A stretch of DNA of 64,000 nt from Dicyema japonicum (lineage: Eukaryota; Dicyemida; Rhombozoa; Dicyemidae). This document shows positions 13,120-23,934 of the stretch, piece after piece (the first letter of the stretch is position 1; each line of letters begins with the position of its first letter). The position numbers and the translations under genes were made by a program. The notes under the pieces were generated by a model, which was given only the letters and a program-made list of their open reading frames with translations, was not told the origin of the DNA and did no database searches. The stretch spans positions 62,001-126,000 of the forward strand of contig RDEW01000017.1 in assembly GCA_011109175.1 (NCBI GenBank), given 5' to 3'.

Positions 13120-13390
13120 AACCAAGAGTAACCAAGCTAACTAACTCCTTGATCCTGACTAGTTCCAGCGATCCAGAACTTGTCTCTAGGTAACGACATT
13201 GTCCCAGGAGAAAGAATAGTTGGACCCTCTTGATGCCGGCCAAGCATTGAGCGCCTCCTCACTAAGGTGGATCTAATGACGCCATCGAAGGGAAGGAAAA
13301 TAATTATTGACCAACTAGCCACATAACACAATTAAACAACTTGATTTTTTTTTTTAAACCAAAAATTTATTAACAATAAAATATTATTTA

Positions 13391-13800
13391 TTAACTATGG
13401 GGGAGAGCGGCTGCTGACATCACGGAGTAAGCGTTTCCGCGAATAACTGCGATACCAATTCTTTGCCTCAACCAGACCGCTTCCCGCACGTCTTTCTTGC
13501 GGTGGGCCAATTTTCCCCCGATTTCCTTTAGGAAAGAGGGTGTAATACTTCCAGCCGCACCAGACGTCTCGATTGCTACCGGTACAAAACGGTAGCGGTC
13601 TCCAATTTCGCCATATTTTTTAATCTTGATTTTTAGGCCAGATCGGCTGCCGATCCAGCAGACTGCGCCGAGCTGAGCATCATCGAGTTCGAGAAAGAAT
13701 CCACAACAGTGCAGTCCCATACGAGCAATTTTCCCTCAGTGAACGGAAAGATAGTTAACCCATCCGGTCTTTTCCCATCTCCGCGGTCCAATCCCACAAC
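13391..13800 (-). mobile_element. LINE family A, 3' domain fragment (REL-like endonuclease)
   Basis: Read on the minus strand this gives GLDRGDGKRPDGLTIFPF, LLVWDCTVVDSFS, then after a one-base frame change KYGEIGDRYRFVPVAIETSG and RQRIGIAVIRGNAYSV. These blocks match the fragments at 14215-15021 and 20940-21470. The RPDG...VWDxT pattern resembles the PD-(D/E)XK nuclease at the C-terminus of some non-LTR retrotransposons. That assignment is inference. A T-rich stretch at 13347-13356 may be the element's A-rich 3' end. Confidence 0.7.
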
Positions 13801-13909
13801 TTGATTAAATTAATTTATAAAATTTAGTTCAAAAAAAATCGTGCCAAATTTATTTATTTAGGAAAAGAAATCTGCATAATTTATATTTAAATTAATTTTA
13901 ATTAATTGT

Positions 13910-14190
13910 CAGCTTGTGGGCCAAGGATTCCTGTCGTCTGAACAATAAATGGGACAAACACTGATTCTCCGTAATGCTTAGGTACTTCCTTCTCTTCTGA
14001 TCCACTGCTTGTTTAGAAGCATAACCTGGCTTCGAGAATGAAGCGGCCAAATTTTTCCGAGAGTATGTATCAGCAATGTGTAGTGTCCCAAACCACCATT
14101 AGCAAAAGTGAATTTTTTTATCTCTCGGGGCGTTTGTCATCGTCTCGAGTGAAACGAGTCGGCTCCATAATGCAGTGGTGGCCAGCATAG
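13910..14190 (-). mobile_element. Highly decayed LINE family A relative
   Basis: Minus-strand frames give DDDKRPE, VVWDTTH and FVPFIVQTTGILGPQAD in the same order and spacing as the nuclease-like domain of the neighbouring copies, with stops between them. It is head to tail with the 13391-13800 copy and head to head with 14215-15021. Confidence 0.5.
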
Positions 14191-14214
14191 GAAAATACGC
14201 TTTAATCCAAAAAT

Positions 14215-15021
14215 AATTTCAAATTATTTACACTCCCCGAAGACACAACGAAGCAGAGTAATTGGGATGACATTGTCTGCTCCAAAACTTTGGAAGACCT
14301 TAAAAAAGAAGCAAATCAACATCGTCTGGCTTGTTTGATGTCAGCTTCAAGTAGAGGGAGTGGAGCATGGCTTGGTGCAATACCTTGCCCAAACCTCGGG
14401 ACCTTTTTGGACGACGATTCTTTGAGGATTGGAATCGGACAAAGGCTGGGACTAGACGTTTGCCAGGAGCACCGATGCCGATGCGGGAAAACAGTCGATG
14501 CGAAAAAATTGCACCCGCTCTCCTGCAGAAGAAGCGCCGGAAGGGGACCACGTCATGCTGCTTTGAATGATGTGATCGTCAGAGCTCTGAAGGCTTCAGG
14601 CTTCCCAGCACAGCTTGAACCAGTGGGTCTTGATCGAGGAGATGGGAAGAGACCTGACGGGATGACCCTTTTCCCCTTCACGTCTGGAAGATCTTTGGTC
14701 TGGGACGCAACTTGCATAGACACGTTCTCAAGCACGAACATTTTTAAATCTGTTCAGACACCTGGAGCAGCTGCTTCGACTGCGGAAAACCTAAAAATCA
14801 AGAAATATTCTTGCCTCGGGGATCGCTACCGATTTACTCCTGTTGCGACCGAATCATCGGGAGCCGTTGGTCCAATGACGGCTGAATTCTTGCAAGAACT
14901 CGGAGGATTGCTTGCCAGAAAGAAAAGGGATCAACGAGGAGGGTTATGACTAAGATAAACGATCGGAATAGCCATACTCCGAGGGAACTCGTTCGCAATC
15001 CACGCAGCAGGCTTCCTCAAC
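14215..15021 (+). mobile_element. LINE family A, 3' half of ORF with Zn-knuckle and REL-like domain
   Basis: A long open frame (about 14215-14949) carries a CxC...H...C cluster (CRCGKTVDAKKLHPLSC), then RHAALNDVIVRAL, DGKRPDGMTLFPF, RSLVWDATCIDT and LGDRYRFTPVATESSG. A frameshift near 14940 moves the end IGIAILRGNSFAIHAAGFLN into another frame. The order suggests the C-terminal part of a non-LTR element with a restriction-like endonuclease. The reverse-transcriptase part is missing here. Confidence 0.7.
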
Positions 15022-17050
15022 TGACATTTGTTTAATTGTTAAAAAAATTAATTAAAAAAATAATAATTTACAAAAAACTGAATCAAGGCATTAATACCAA
15101 TATTTTTGGGAGTTAGATTAAATTATATATATTCCGTCCAAAAGAAGTTAAGGAACCATATTGTCCTCAATTTGCGAAATTTAATTTTAGATTATTGATC
15201 TTTGACTATTAACTTGGATCAGTCTCCCAGTGTTTTTAAAAATTTACTCATTTCGAATCCTCTCTGTATAAAAATTGTCATTTCCTCAAAAATCAGTCTT
15301 CAAAGTTGTTAATTGATCGTAAGATGAGGTAATGGCATACCTCTATCGGACGAAATGTCCACTTAGCTACATGGTGAATGAAAGCCCGTGTCCTTATCGT
15401 GAAAATGCACGAGGAACGTCTCAGGAGACATCAGAAACCTTATGTCTTGAATAAAATAAGAGTCGGATGTATCAGAGTTTGAATTTCGTTAAAAATTGCA
15501 AGAACTTGATGTGATTTTATGTGTGATACTAATAAGCGATAAAAATCAGAGTATGAGAGAGAAGGTCAATCAATAAAATCAAAATCTTTGACAGGGGAGT
15601 AATTGTGATTCTTTAGCTGTCATATGGAATTTTCGCCGCGTAAAGATGAACCACGCCGACACAATAGGAAGTTCCTATAAATTGACATATTGAACCCGAA
15701 TATTGGTCCATCCGTTGTTTTCAAAACCTGGAATTTCTGTTGTCCCCCAAGACCTTTTTCATTATTTTATAGCAAAGCAAACATCTCAACTTCTCAAGCC
15801 TCCAAACATGTACTAAAGTCAAATACGAGACAATCGACAAATCTCTAAGAGTAATAGAATCTGTATCTCTCCATAATGTCTCTTGCTCTAAACAGACTCA
15901 AAATTCTGATCAGAGATGGCGTGTTTGTAACATTTGCTGTAGAAATTATTCATATTATTAAAAATATGTTCGTATTCCTCATCCTCCACTCGCTCTAAAC
16001 AGACTCAAAATTCTGATCAGAGATGGCGTGTTTGTAACATTTGCTGTAGAAATTATTCATATTATTAAAAATATGTTCGTATTCCTCATCCTCCACTCGT
16101 CTAATATTCTCCATATGAAACAAATTAATGTCACACAGATCTTCCCAGGTCACTTTAATCATTAAATAACATCACGTGGGAACGAAGCGTCAAAAGTCAT
16201 CATCACGGAAATCTTCGAACTCTCCTTTTCGTAGGCTCAAACGACTCAGTCAAGCAAGTAGAATCCATAACAATCAGTTTAATCCTCATCACAATATATC
16301 TCCCAGTCATAAATGACTGAGTCCTCCCAACAGTCTACAATACATTTGCACTCCCGTCAGCGAAATGTAGCACTCTTCTAGCACACCTCTGCCATATAAC
16401 TTCTTACATTGTCATAATCACACAAATTCTGTCAAAATCACCCTCCAATTGAGTGTATAGACTCGTTGAATGGTCCACACTGGCATTCGTGTCCCCCTTT
16501 TTCTTCTCGATACAGTTGTAGTACATCTACATGTGGTTAATAAACCACTACAGATTCCTCTCTTCCCTCTGTTACTAGCATTTCACTCTGGTTGGCCTCT
16601 TTCGATCAGCTCTCCCAATTCGTTAATAAATCGAATAGGTGGCTTAAATCAACTGTCCTTACGTCAATTCCCTCCTTACATCTTCTCCAACACACGTGGA
16701 CATCAATTTGTTATAATCACCACGTCTGAATGACTCCATTACCTTCCAGTAAGAAGCAAACCACCTCTAATTGGTTTTTCTGAGTCATTTTATGAGTGAT
16801 TAGAAAGATAGAAATTGGAGATGGGTATCATAAGACACGTTCTGGCTGTGTACTGTTGGGAATTGCACTGCCTGCACATGGCAGATTTCAGAAAAATTAT
16901 TCATTAATGCAATGCAAAAATTAGTCTAAGATTAATCAATTTTTTATAAATATTATTTTATTGATTTCTATATTTAAAATTACTGACAATAACCCGCTCT
17001 TTATGAGGAGCCTACAAAAACATAAGTTAATGAACACTCCGAGAACCAGT
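15022..17050. other. No confident gene; possible minus-strand exons
   Basis: AT-rich sequence without recognisable protein similarity. On the minus strand near 15800-16170 there are coding-like stretches (VTWEDLCDINLFHMENIRR, then EDEEYEHIFNNMNNFYSKCY, and later LRDLSIVSYLTLVHVWRLEK). A tiny-intron hypothetical gene may therefore lie between about 15720 and 16780, but I could not join the exons convincingly. Confidence 0.3.
15885..16098. repeat. 107-bp tandem duplication
   Basis: Bases 15885-15991 are repeated immediately at 15992-16098 with no visible change. As with the dynein duplications, the length (about 100 bp) and perfection suggest an assembly artefact or a very recent event. Confidence 0.85.
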
Positions 17051-17059
17051 GTGAACTTC

Positions 17060-19705
17060 TCAAAGGCAATGTGGCCCGCCTCACACATTTTACCGAACTA
17101 CACCTCCACAGGCCTTCCGGATAGATAACTTCGGATTTATCGACGTGCTGCCAAATACCTCAACGAGATTATACTCCGAGCTTGCAAAAGATACATTCGG
17201 ATGGGTCGTCCTCAGCGTGCATCACACCAAATTGATGCTGAAACGCGAGATCTAATCCAACGAGAAATAAGCTGAAGAATTTCGAAAGACAATCAGTGGA
17301 CGTAAATGAAAGGACATCAAAACTGAACAAATAAATCACGCGGAACATCACAAAACACAAAAAAGAACGTTGGGAAGCCTTGCTCAGAAAAGCTACGAAC
17401 AATAATTCCCTACTGTATTACGGAAATCGATAAGGANAAATTATTGGTTCAAAAGACCTGGATGTTAGTTATGGCAATGGTCGAAGGAATAAATGATCCA
17501 ACATGAATTTTTCGACCCTTAAATGGTTCACTCGGTAATCAGGTGCATAAGTAACTCGTCGTCCCGCGGTTCAGATGACATCTCCATTCTCCAACTGAAA
17601 CACCTGTGTCCTTCCACGACGGCCGCAATAACAAAAATTTTCTACCTCTCAAAAAATGAATACAAAATTCCGTCAAAATGGAAGAAATCTATGATACACC
17701 NNNNNNNNNNNNNNNNNNNNNNNNNNNNNNNNNNNNNNNNNNNNNNNNNNNNNNNNNNNNNNNNNNNNNNNNNNNNNNNNNNNNNNNNNNNNNNNNNNNN
17801 NNNNNNNNNNNNNNNNNNNNNNNNNNNNNNNNNNNNNNNNNNNNNNNNNNNNNNNNNNNNNNNNNNNNNNNNNNNNNNNNNNNNNNNNNNNNNNNNNNNN
17901 NNNNNNNNNNNNNNNNNNNNNNNNNNNNNNNNNNNNNNNNNNNTTTTGTCTGCAAATATAAACAGTACTTCACACGTGCAGGTGATCCACATGAAACCAA
18001 TGAAACCTTATGTATAAGGGGTGAATAATAAGGCCCTAAATGTTAACTAGGGAGAGGGATCTCCGTTCTCGATCTGAATCATCTGGGATCTTCGGAGACG
18101 GTGGCAATAACACAAATTCCGATAAACGAGAGCAAGATTCCGTTATTATGGAAGAAATCACTGAAGCACCCTATCCTTAAGAAAACAAACCACCTAAATG
18201 TCCGTCATCATACCGACATATATCCATCATCTGTGTGTTTTCGCGGGTGTTCGAAAAACTGTCCCTTCTATATCAATCATCTGTGTTTTCAAGATCCGTC
18301 TTTCGTAACTATACTTTCTTTCTATACGGANGGGACGGTGGCAATAACACAAATTCCGATAAACGAGAGCAAGATTCCGTTAATATGGAAGAAATCACTG
18401 ATGCACCCTATCCTTAAGAAAACAAACCACCTAACTGTCCGTCATAATACAGACATATATCAATCATCTGTGTTTTCAAGATCCGTCTTTCGTAACTATA
18501 CTTTCTTTCTATACGGATTCCGAGAAGGACACTCAACAACAACTCATTAAAAAACTGATCCAATTCATTTCGGACGGCTTGAATACCCCAAATCCACACG
18601 GAAGAACTGTCCTGGTCTCATTGGATGTAGAGAAGGCTTTTGACTCATGATCTTTACGGCAAAACTTTTTATGACGTCTATCCACCCTAAATTCAAGTCA
18701 TAGTTGGCTAACTTCATCAACGGTCGAATGGGCCAAGTGGTGGGAAACAACTAAAAATCAAAACCGTGATACCTTCCAATGTTGTGTTGAACCCTCGTCA
18801 CAAAGATCACCGTTGTCACCAATGCTATTCAATATTTTCACCATTCCCAACCATCAAAAATTCAATTCTTCTATTTTGTGATCTCATGATTGCAGCGAAT
18901 CATAGAAGAGTTNAGTGAAACATCGAAGAATCGAAGCGACACGATCCGTGCAAGAAATATTAAACTTGATGGGTCTTTGGTTCTTGAGGAAGTGTCTAAA
19001 TATATCACCAGGAAATTCACATTACGAACTTACGGGCAACACCACGAATATCATTATTTGATTCCCTACTTCCCATTAAGAAGACTTTTTCAATCCTCGG
19101 AGTCATCCTGGATCCCCTACTCACATTTACTTATCAAGTGGACCTAGTAACCATGATGATTCAAAAGAAAATTGGAATGCTTAAGGTTTCACTCACTTTC
19201 CAATATTTTCTCGCCTATCGTTAGAGCTTCTATACAAACAATTTGTTCTACCTAGTATCGAGTACGCCTGTACTGCATGGATTGCCCCTTATCAATATCG
19301 GCACAGAGCAAGCTGGAGGTTTTACAAAATCGATGTCTCAGAATACTATTGAGATCGTCGAAAAAGACGTCCACCTCGTTACTACGGAGAACACTAAACG
19401 TCCCCCAATCATGGAATACTTTACGGAATATCACCGGAACTTCTTTAATGTGGCAAAGTCCCCTGACCATCCCCTCGGACCGCTCATCAAACTATATGTG
19501 GACGCCTGCCCGAGATATGAGAAAAAACCTNGACTATATATGGACGCCTGCCCGAGATATGAGAAAAAACCTTCCCCGCTGTGGAGATTAATCCAGGACT
19601 CCAAAACTAACGGCAGAAATGGACTGGTATGGACACCAGGATCACTTAAATAGACGATAACTTTTATCCTCTTTCTCGTGATTTCGGGGTTAATAAAATA
19701 AAAAA
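17060..19705 (+). mobile_element. LINE family B, decayed reverse-transcriptase element
   Basis: Broken frames give SSSRGSDDISILQLKHL and PSKWKKSMIHP (RT fingers), later LHSTTT-like and VLVSLDVEKAFDS (motif A), a decayed PQGSPLSPMLFNIF (motif B) and SKLEVLQNRCLRILLRSS near the C-terminus. The order matches family C at 37281-39583. The copy is split by Ns and duplicated segments (18097-18330 against 18334-18512) and ends in a CGGGGTTAATAAA tail at 19685-19697. It is non-functional. Confidence 0.75.
17701..17943. other. Assembly gap (243 N)
   Basis: A run of N bases inside LINE family B. Translations across it have no meaning. Confidence 1.
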
Positions 19706-19726
19706 AATAAAAATATTTAAAATTCA

Positions 19727-20159
19727 TGTGGACGCCCTGAATTTTTATGGTGACCCCGTTGAAAAATGCTGATCTAGACCTAACGATACCACACATCACT
19801 CCAAGGCCTCCCCGTTCATTGCTCAAGTTGAAAATTGGTCTGCAATCTACGGTTTCCGCATGACAAGAATAAAATTCTCACTTGAGTGAATGAAGCACCC
19901 ATAACTGAAAGAAAACATTATCTATGAACTTTAAAATTGGANTGTGGACACCCTGAATTTTTATGGTGACCCCGTTGAAAAATGCTGATATAGACCTAAC
20001 GATACCACACATCACTCCAAGGCCTCCCCGTTCATTGCTCAAGTTGAAAATTGGTCTGCAATCTACGGTTTCCGCATGACAAGAATCAAATTCTCACTTG
20101 AGTGAATGAAGCTCCCATAACTGAAAGAAGACATTATATATGAACTTGAAAATTGGAAT
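19727..20159. repeat. Duplication of about 215 bp across a single N (19944)
   Basis: The segment starting tgtggacgccctgaat at 19727 recurs from 19945 with scattered differences. As at 12902, a single N marks the junction. Confidence 0.85.
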
Positions 20160-21475
20160 AAATTCGCATGCTTTGCTGATAACTATTTGATGGAACTTCT
20201 CAAGTACGACTTCCTCGCAAGTGAGCTTTCGCTTCTCTACGATTGTCAAGTAATGATTATCCTATGACCTGAGATGGATTTGTCCCAAAATGCTTCAAAA
20301 ACTATATGAATAAGCTATTTGTTGACGGAGCAACGAGAACTTACATCCAGTTAGTTGTATTGAAAAGGACTCCCGAAAGTATGGGGAATAACAAGGAGTT
20401 GTTGGCATACTCTTCTAAGAAAAGTAGAGGGATTACCAGCAATATGACCAAATAATTTACATGTAGCGACCACTGGCTATCACTGCATTATCAAAGTTTG
20501 AAGGACCTCACTGAGCCAGACACTCAGAATTCAATAATAGTTAAGGTGGATATCCGCAATGCTTTCAATAGGAATCATAGTTATGGAATCACAGAGGCGA
20601 GTGTTTCCAGTATTCAGTAATCAGCAGGATTGTAAACCTCTCGTATGGTTCGCCATGAACGATGATTTTCTGCAACACATCCTCGAATCCAGGAAAAGAC
20701 TCACCCTTCCGGCTTTCTTATTTTCTGTAAACGCTTCTACTGGTGTCATGGGCCAGATCCTACCCTTAGCAAGCTGAACCAGTAGCATGAGTCGCTCAGG
20801 AATTTTGGAAGTTTTTAAGTCTGGGAGAACGCTGTTAAATAACAACATTGGGATAAACTGTTATGTTCAGAAACTATTGATGAAAACCGGAACTTTACTA
20901 ACATTATCTGGCATGCATAACTTTTGCATTTACGAATGAATGTGGTGCATGGATCAGAGCCTTCCCATGCATCTGACTCGGGACGACATTATGATAATTG
21001 GAGTTTGTGTCCGTCTCGGAGTGGATGTATGCGTGGGCCACCGCTTTAGACGTGGAAGGATGGTCGATGCTAAAGGTCTTCACGCTCTCTTCTGTCAGAG
21101 AAACGTTGGACGAAATCCAAAGCACAGAGAAACCGCCGGATTCCTGGTTCAGTTGAAGCCTCTCAGACTGACCTCAGCAAAAAATACCTGACGGAACTCT
21201 TTTCCCATGTGATAATGGTAAATATTTCGCTTGGGACGCCAGCTGTGTAGATGTCCTCTCCCCTTCCAACCTTGCTATGACGTCAATTCACAAAGGATCT
21301 GAAGCGGAGATGGCCAAGAGCCTAAAGAAAAAGAAATGCGATGGACTTTTGAACCAGACGTTGTCGAAAAGTCGGGAGTCATTGGAAGCAGATCACTAAT
21401 TCTGCTGAACCGCATAGGATTCCTTATAGCAAGAAGAAAAATGATAAGAGAATGAGCTGGCTTAATGAGTGCATT
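20160..21475 (+). mobile_element. LINE family A, decayed RT plus C-terminal domain
   Basis: VKVDIRNAFNRNH (about 20540) resembles RT motif A. Downstream are ECGAWIRAFPC, VRLGVDVCVGHRFRRGRMVD, AKGLHALFCQRNVGR and FAWDASCVDVLSPSN, which parallel the zinc-knuckle and nuclease-like blocks at 14215-14949. Stops and frame changes are frequent, so this is a dead copy. Confidence 0.65.
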
Positions 21476-22275
21476 TTCTTACTAAAATCGTCAGGGGAAA
21501 TTTGTTTTCAATTCTTAGAGCGATTAGCCTTGACTGAAAGGAACTTTATTTTATATAATAAAAGAACATTTAGTAGTCGTTCATAGCAAGGTTGTCCCAA
21601 TAATCTTCACTTGGGATGGTCTGGTGACATCTTACTTTGAATATTTGTCTCATTGAATATATGCGAGTGGAAATATGCTTATAATATCACTTAAGAAGAC
21701 CATGGAGAGTTTGATTGTTTCATGTAGACAACGAATCAGCCCTTCGGAGACGATCCAGATAAGTTGGTGACGAGGCTCTTGAGTTCAATGACTCTCTTAG
21801 TCAAGTGAGAAGAGTTAGTCATATAAGTAAACTTGGAGTAGATGGATATTTAGTTTACTATTTCTTCTGCAAAAATTTGGATTGAATTTATACTTAATTA
21901 TGATAATGGTTCCCTTACGCATGCTTCGCTGGAATTCTAGAGTCGAATTTCTGCACGAAGAGGAGATCCCCATGAACGCTGCTAATTATTTGAACGAAAG
22001 GGAATAGCCACACAGTCAGGACTGCTACTGTATTATTTTGTTGTTTATTTTGACAATAAAAATTCATTTAATTAAAAAATTATGATAATTTACTGAATTT
22101 AATAATGAAAAATTTGTTTTTGTGAAAAATACTTTATCGTTTAAAAACTAGTTTGTGATAAAAAAAAAAAGTTTATTTATAAAAAAATTAGTAAAGCATT
22201 AACAGTAGTATAAAGTTGAATAAACAAAAAACAACGAATAAAGAAAACGAAAAATAATAAACTAACAAAAATGAT
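21476..22275. other. Intergenic, no gene seen
   Basis: AT-rich, with no conserved frame on either strand. The 3' part (22,060-22,275) is probably the 3' flank and UTR of the minus-strand beta-tubulin gene. Confidence 0.5.
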
Positions 22276-23636
22276 TTAGGTAGCCTCTTCATCCTCATCC
22301 TCATACACATCCTCTTCATCAATAGCCACATCTCGGTACTGTTGATGCTCGACCACCAAATCATGCATATTAGAATCCACCTCAGTGAATTCCATCTCAT
22401 CCATTCCCTTTCCCGTATACCAATGCAGGAAAGCCTTCCTTCTGAACATTAAATTAAACTGTTCTGATATTCTCTTAAATATCTCCTGAATGGTAGTAGT
22501 GTTGCCTATGAAGATCCCAGACATCTTCAATCCACGTGGGGGGTTATCACACACCGCCGTCTTCACATTATTCGGAATCCACTCTACAAAATAACTGCTG
22601 TTCTTAGTCTGAATATTCAGAATCTGCTCGTCTACATCTTTCATTGACATTTTCCCTCGGTAGATTACAGCCGCGGTAAGATACCGTCCATGGCGCGGAT
22701 CACATGCTGCCATCATGTTCTTGGAATCAAACATCTGTTGGGTTATCTCTGCCACTGTCACTAAAATGTACTGCTGAGAACATTTGGAGGTCAAAGGAGC
22801 GAATCCAGGAACAAAATAATGAAGTCGACGAAACGGAACCATATTCACGGCCAATTTACGTAAATCCGCATTCAATTGACATGGAAATCTCAAGCATGCG
22901 GCAACTCCTGACATTGTGGAAGACACAAGGTGGTTCAGGTCCCCGTATGTAGGAGTAACAAAACGTAGGGTTCTTAAACAAATGTCGTAGAGGGCCTCAT
23001 TGTCAATACAGTATGTCTGATCGGTATACTCTATCAATTGGTGGATGGAAAGGGCAGCGTTGTACGGTTCTACCACTGTGTCGCTCACTTTAGGTAATGG
23101 CATCACGGAAAAAGTGCTCATTACACGGTCGGGATACTCTTCCCTCACTTTGTGGATGATCAGTGAGCCCATTCCAGAATCTGTTCCGCCTCCGAGTGAA
23201 TAAGTAAGCTGGAAGCCCTGCATAGCGTCACAGGATTCAGCTTCCATACGTAGTACCTCAAGAACTAACTCCACTAGTTCCGCTCCTTCCGTGTAATGTC
23301 CTTTGGCCCAGTTGTTTCCGGCTACTGATTGTCCAAAGACGAAATTATCGGGGCGGAAGATCTGCCCGAAAGGTCCATTACGGACTGCATCCATTGTACC
23401 AGGTTCTAGATCCACTAGGATCGCACGTGGGACGTATTTGCCTCTTGAAGCTTCGTTGTAGTAGACATTTATCCTCTCTAGTTGTAGATATGAATCACCA
23501 AAGTAGGACCCTGAAGGGTCTATGCCATGCTCATCAGATATGACTTCCCAGAACTTAGAATTAGCTCATATAAAGCTACCTTTGAACCAATCTGGTTACC
23601 GCATTGACCAACCTGAATATGTAAGATTTCACGCAA
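22276..23636 (-). CDS. TUBB: Divergent beta-tubulin
   Basis: About 445 codons, full length for beta-tubulin, the GTP-binding partner of alpha-tubulin in microtubules. The first exon reads [19 protein letters not shown] 26-bp intron (23554-23579) follows, then [15 protein letters not shown] through [47 protein letters not shown] and a short acidic tail. Three oddities stand out. The codon before REI is TTG, not ATG. The tubulin signature GGGTGSG reads GGGTDSG. QSGAGNN reads QSVAGNN. A start at an upstream ATG (about 23680) spliced over about 29 bp is possible and would give a few extra N-terminal residues. The identity is certain, but whether the protein polymerises normally is open. Confidence 0.95.
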
Positions 23637-23934
23637 GTTATTTGATCTTTTCTATAATTCCCCGCTATTTATTGGTTTACCATTCTAAAAAATAAATCTT
23701 TATTTTATTAAATTTTTATTTATTTTCTGTTAATTATTTAGTTCTAATCGAATAATATTTTAATTTAATTTATTTCTATATTTATTCAACACATCGCTAG
23801 GAAAGTCCACCACAGAACAATTATATTTATGTGGTTCACCTCAACGCTTCAGATGGATTTGTTTGTGTCTTGCACAGAACTCAGAAAAAAGAACCACTTA
23901 ATTACTTTATCGGTTCTCATTAAAAGAGTTCCTG
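23637..23934. other. AT-rich 5' flank of beta-tubulin
   Basis: No coding potential seen. It separates the tubulin start from LINE family C and presumably contains the tubulin promoter, but no TATA-like element can be assigned with confidence. Confidence 0.4.

Noticed and set aside
13137-13331. Minus-strand frame of about 64 codons
   Set aside because: Lies in LINE-derived sequence, with no conserved pattern and no plausible start.
17642-18028. Several open frames on both strands across 17701-17943
   Set aside because: They consist mainly of the N-run, and unknown bases create artificial openness.
22704-22952. Plus-strand 82-codon frame
   Set aside because: Antisense shadow of the beta-tubulin coding exon.
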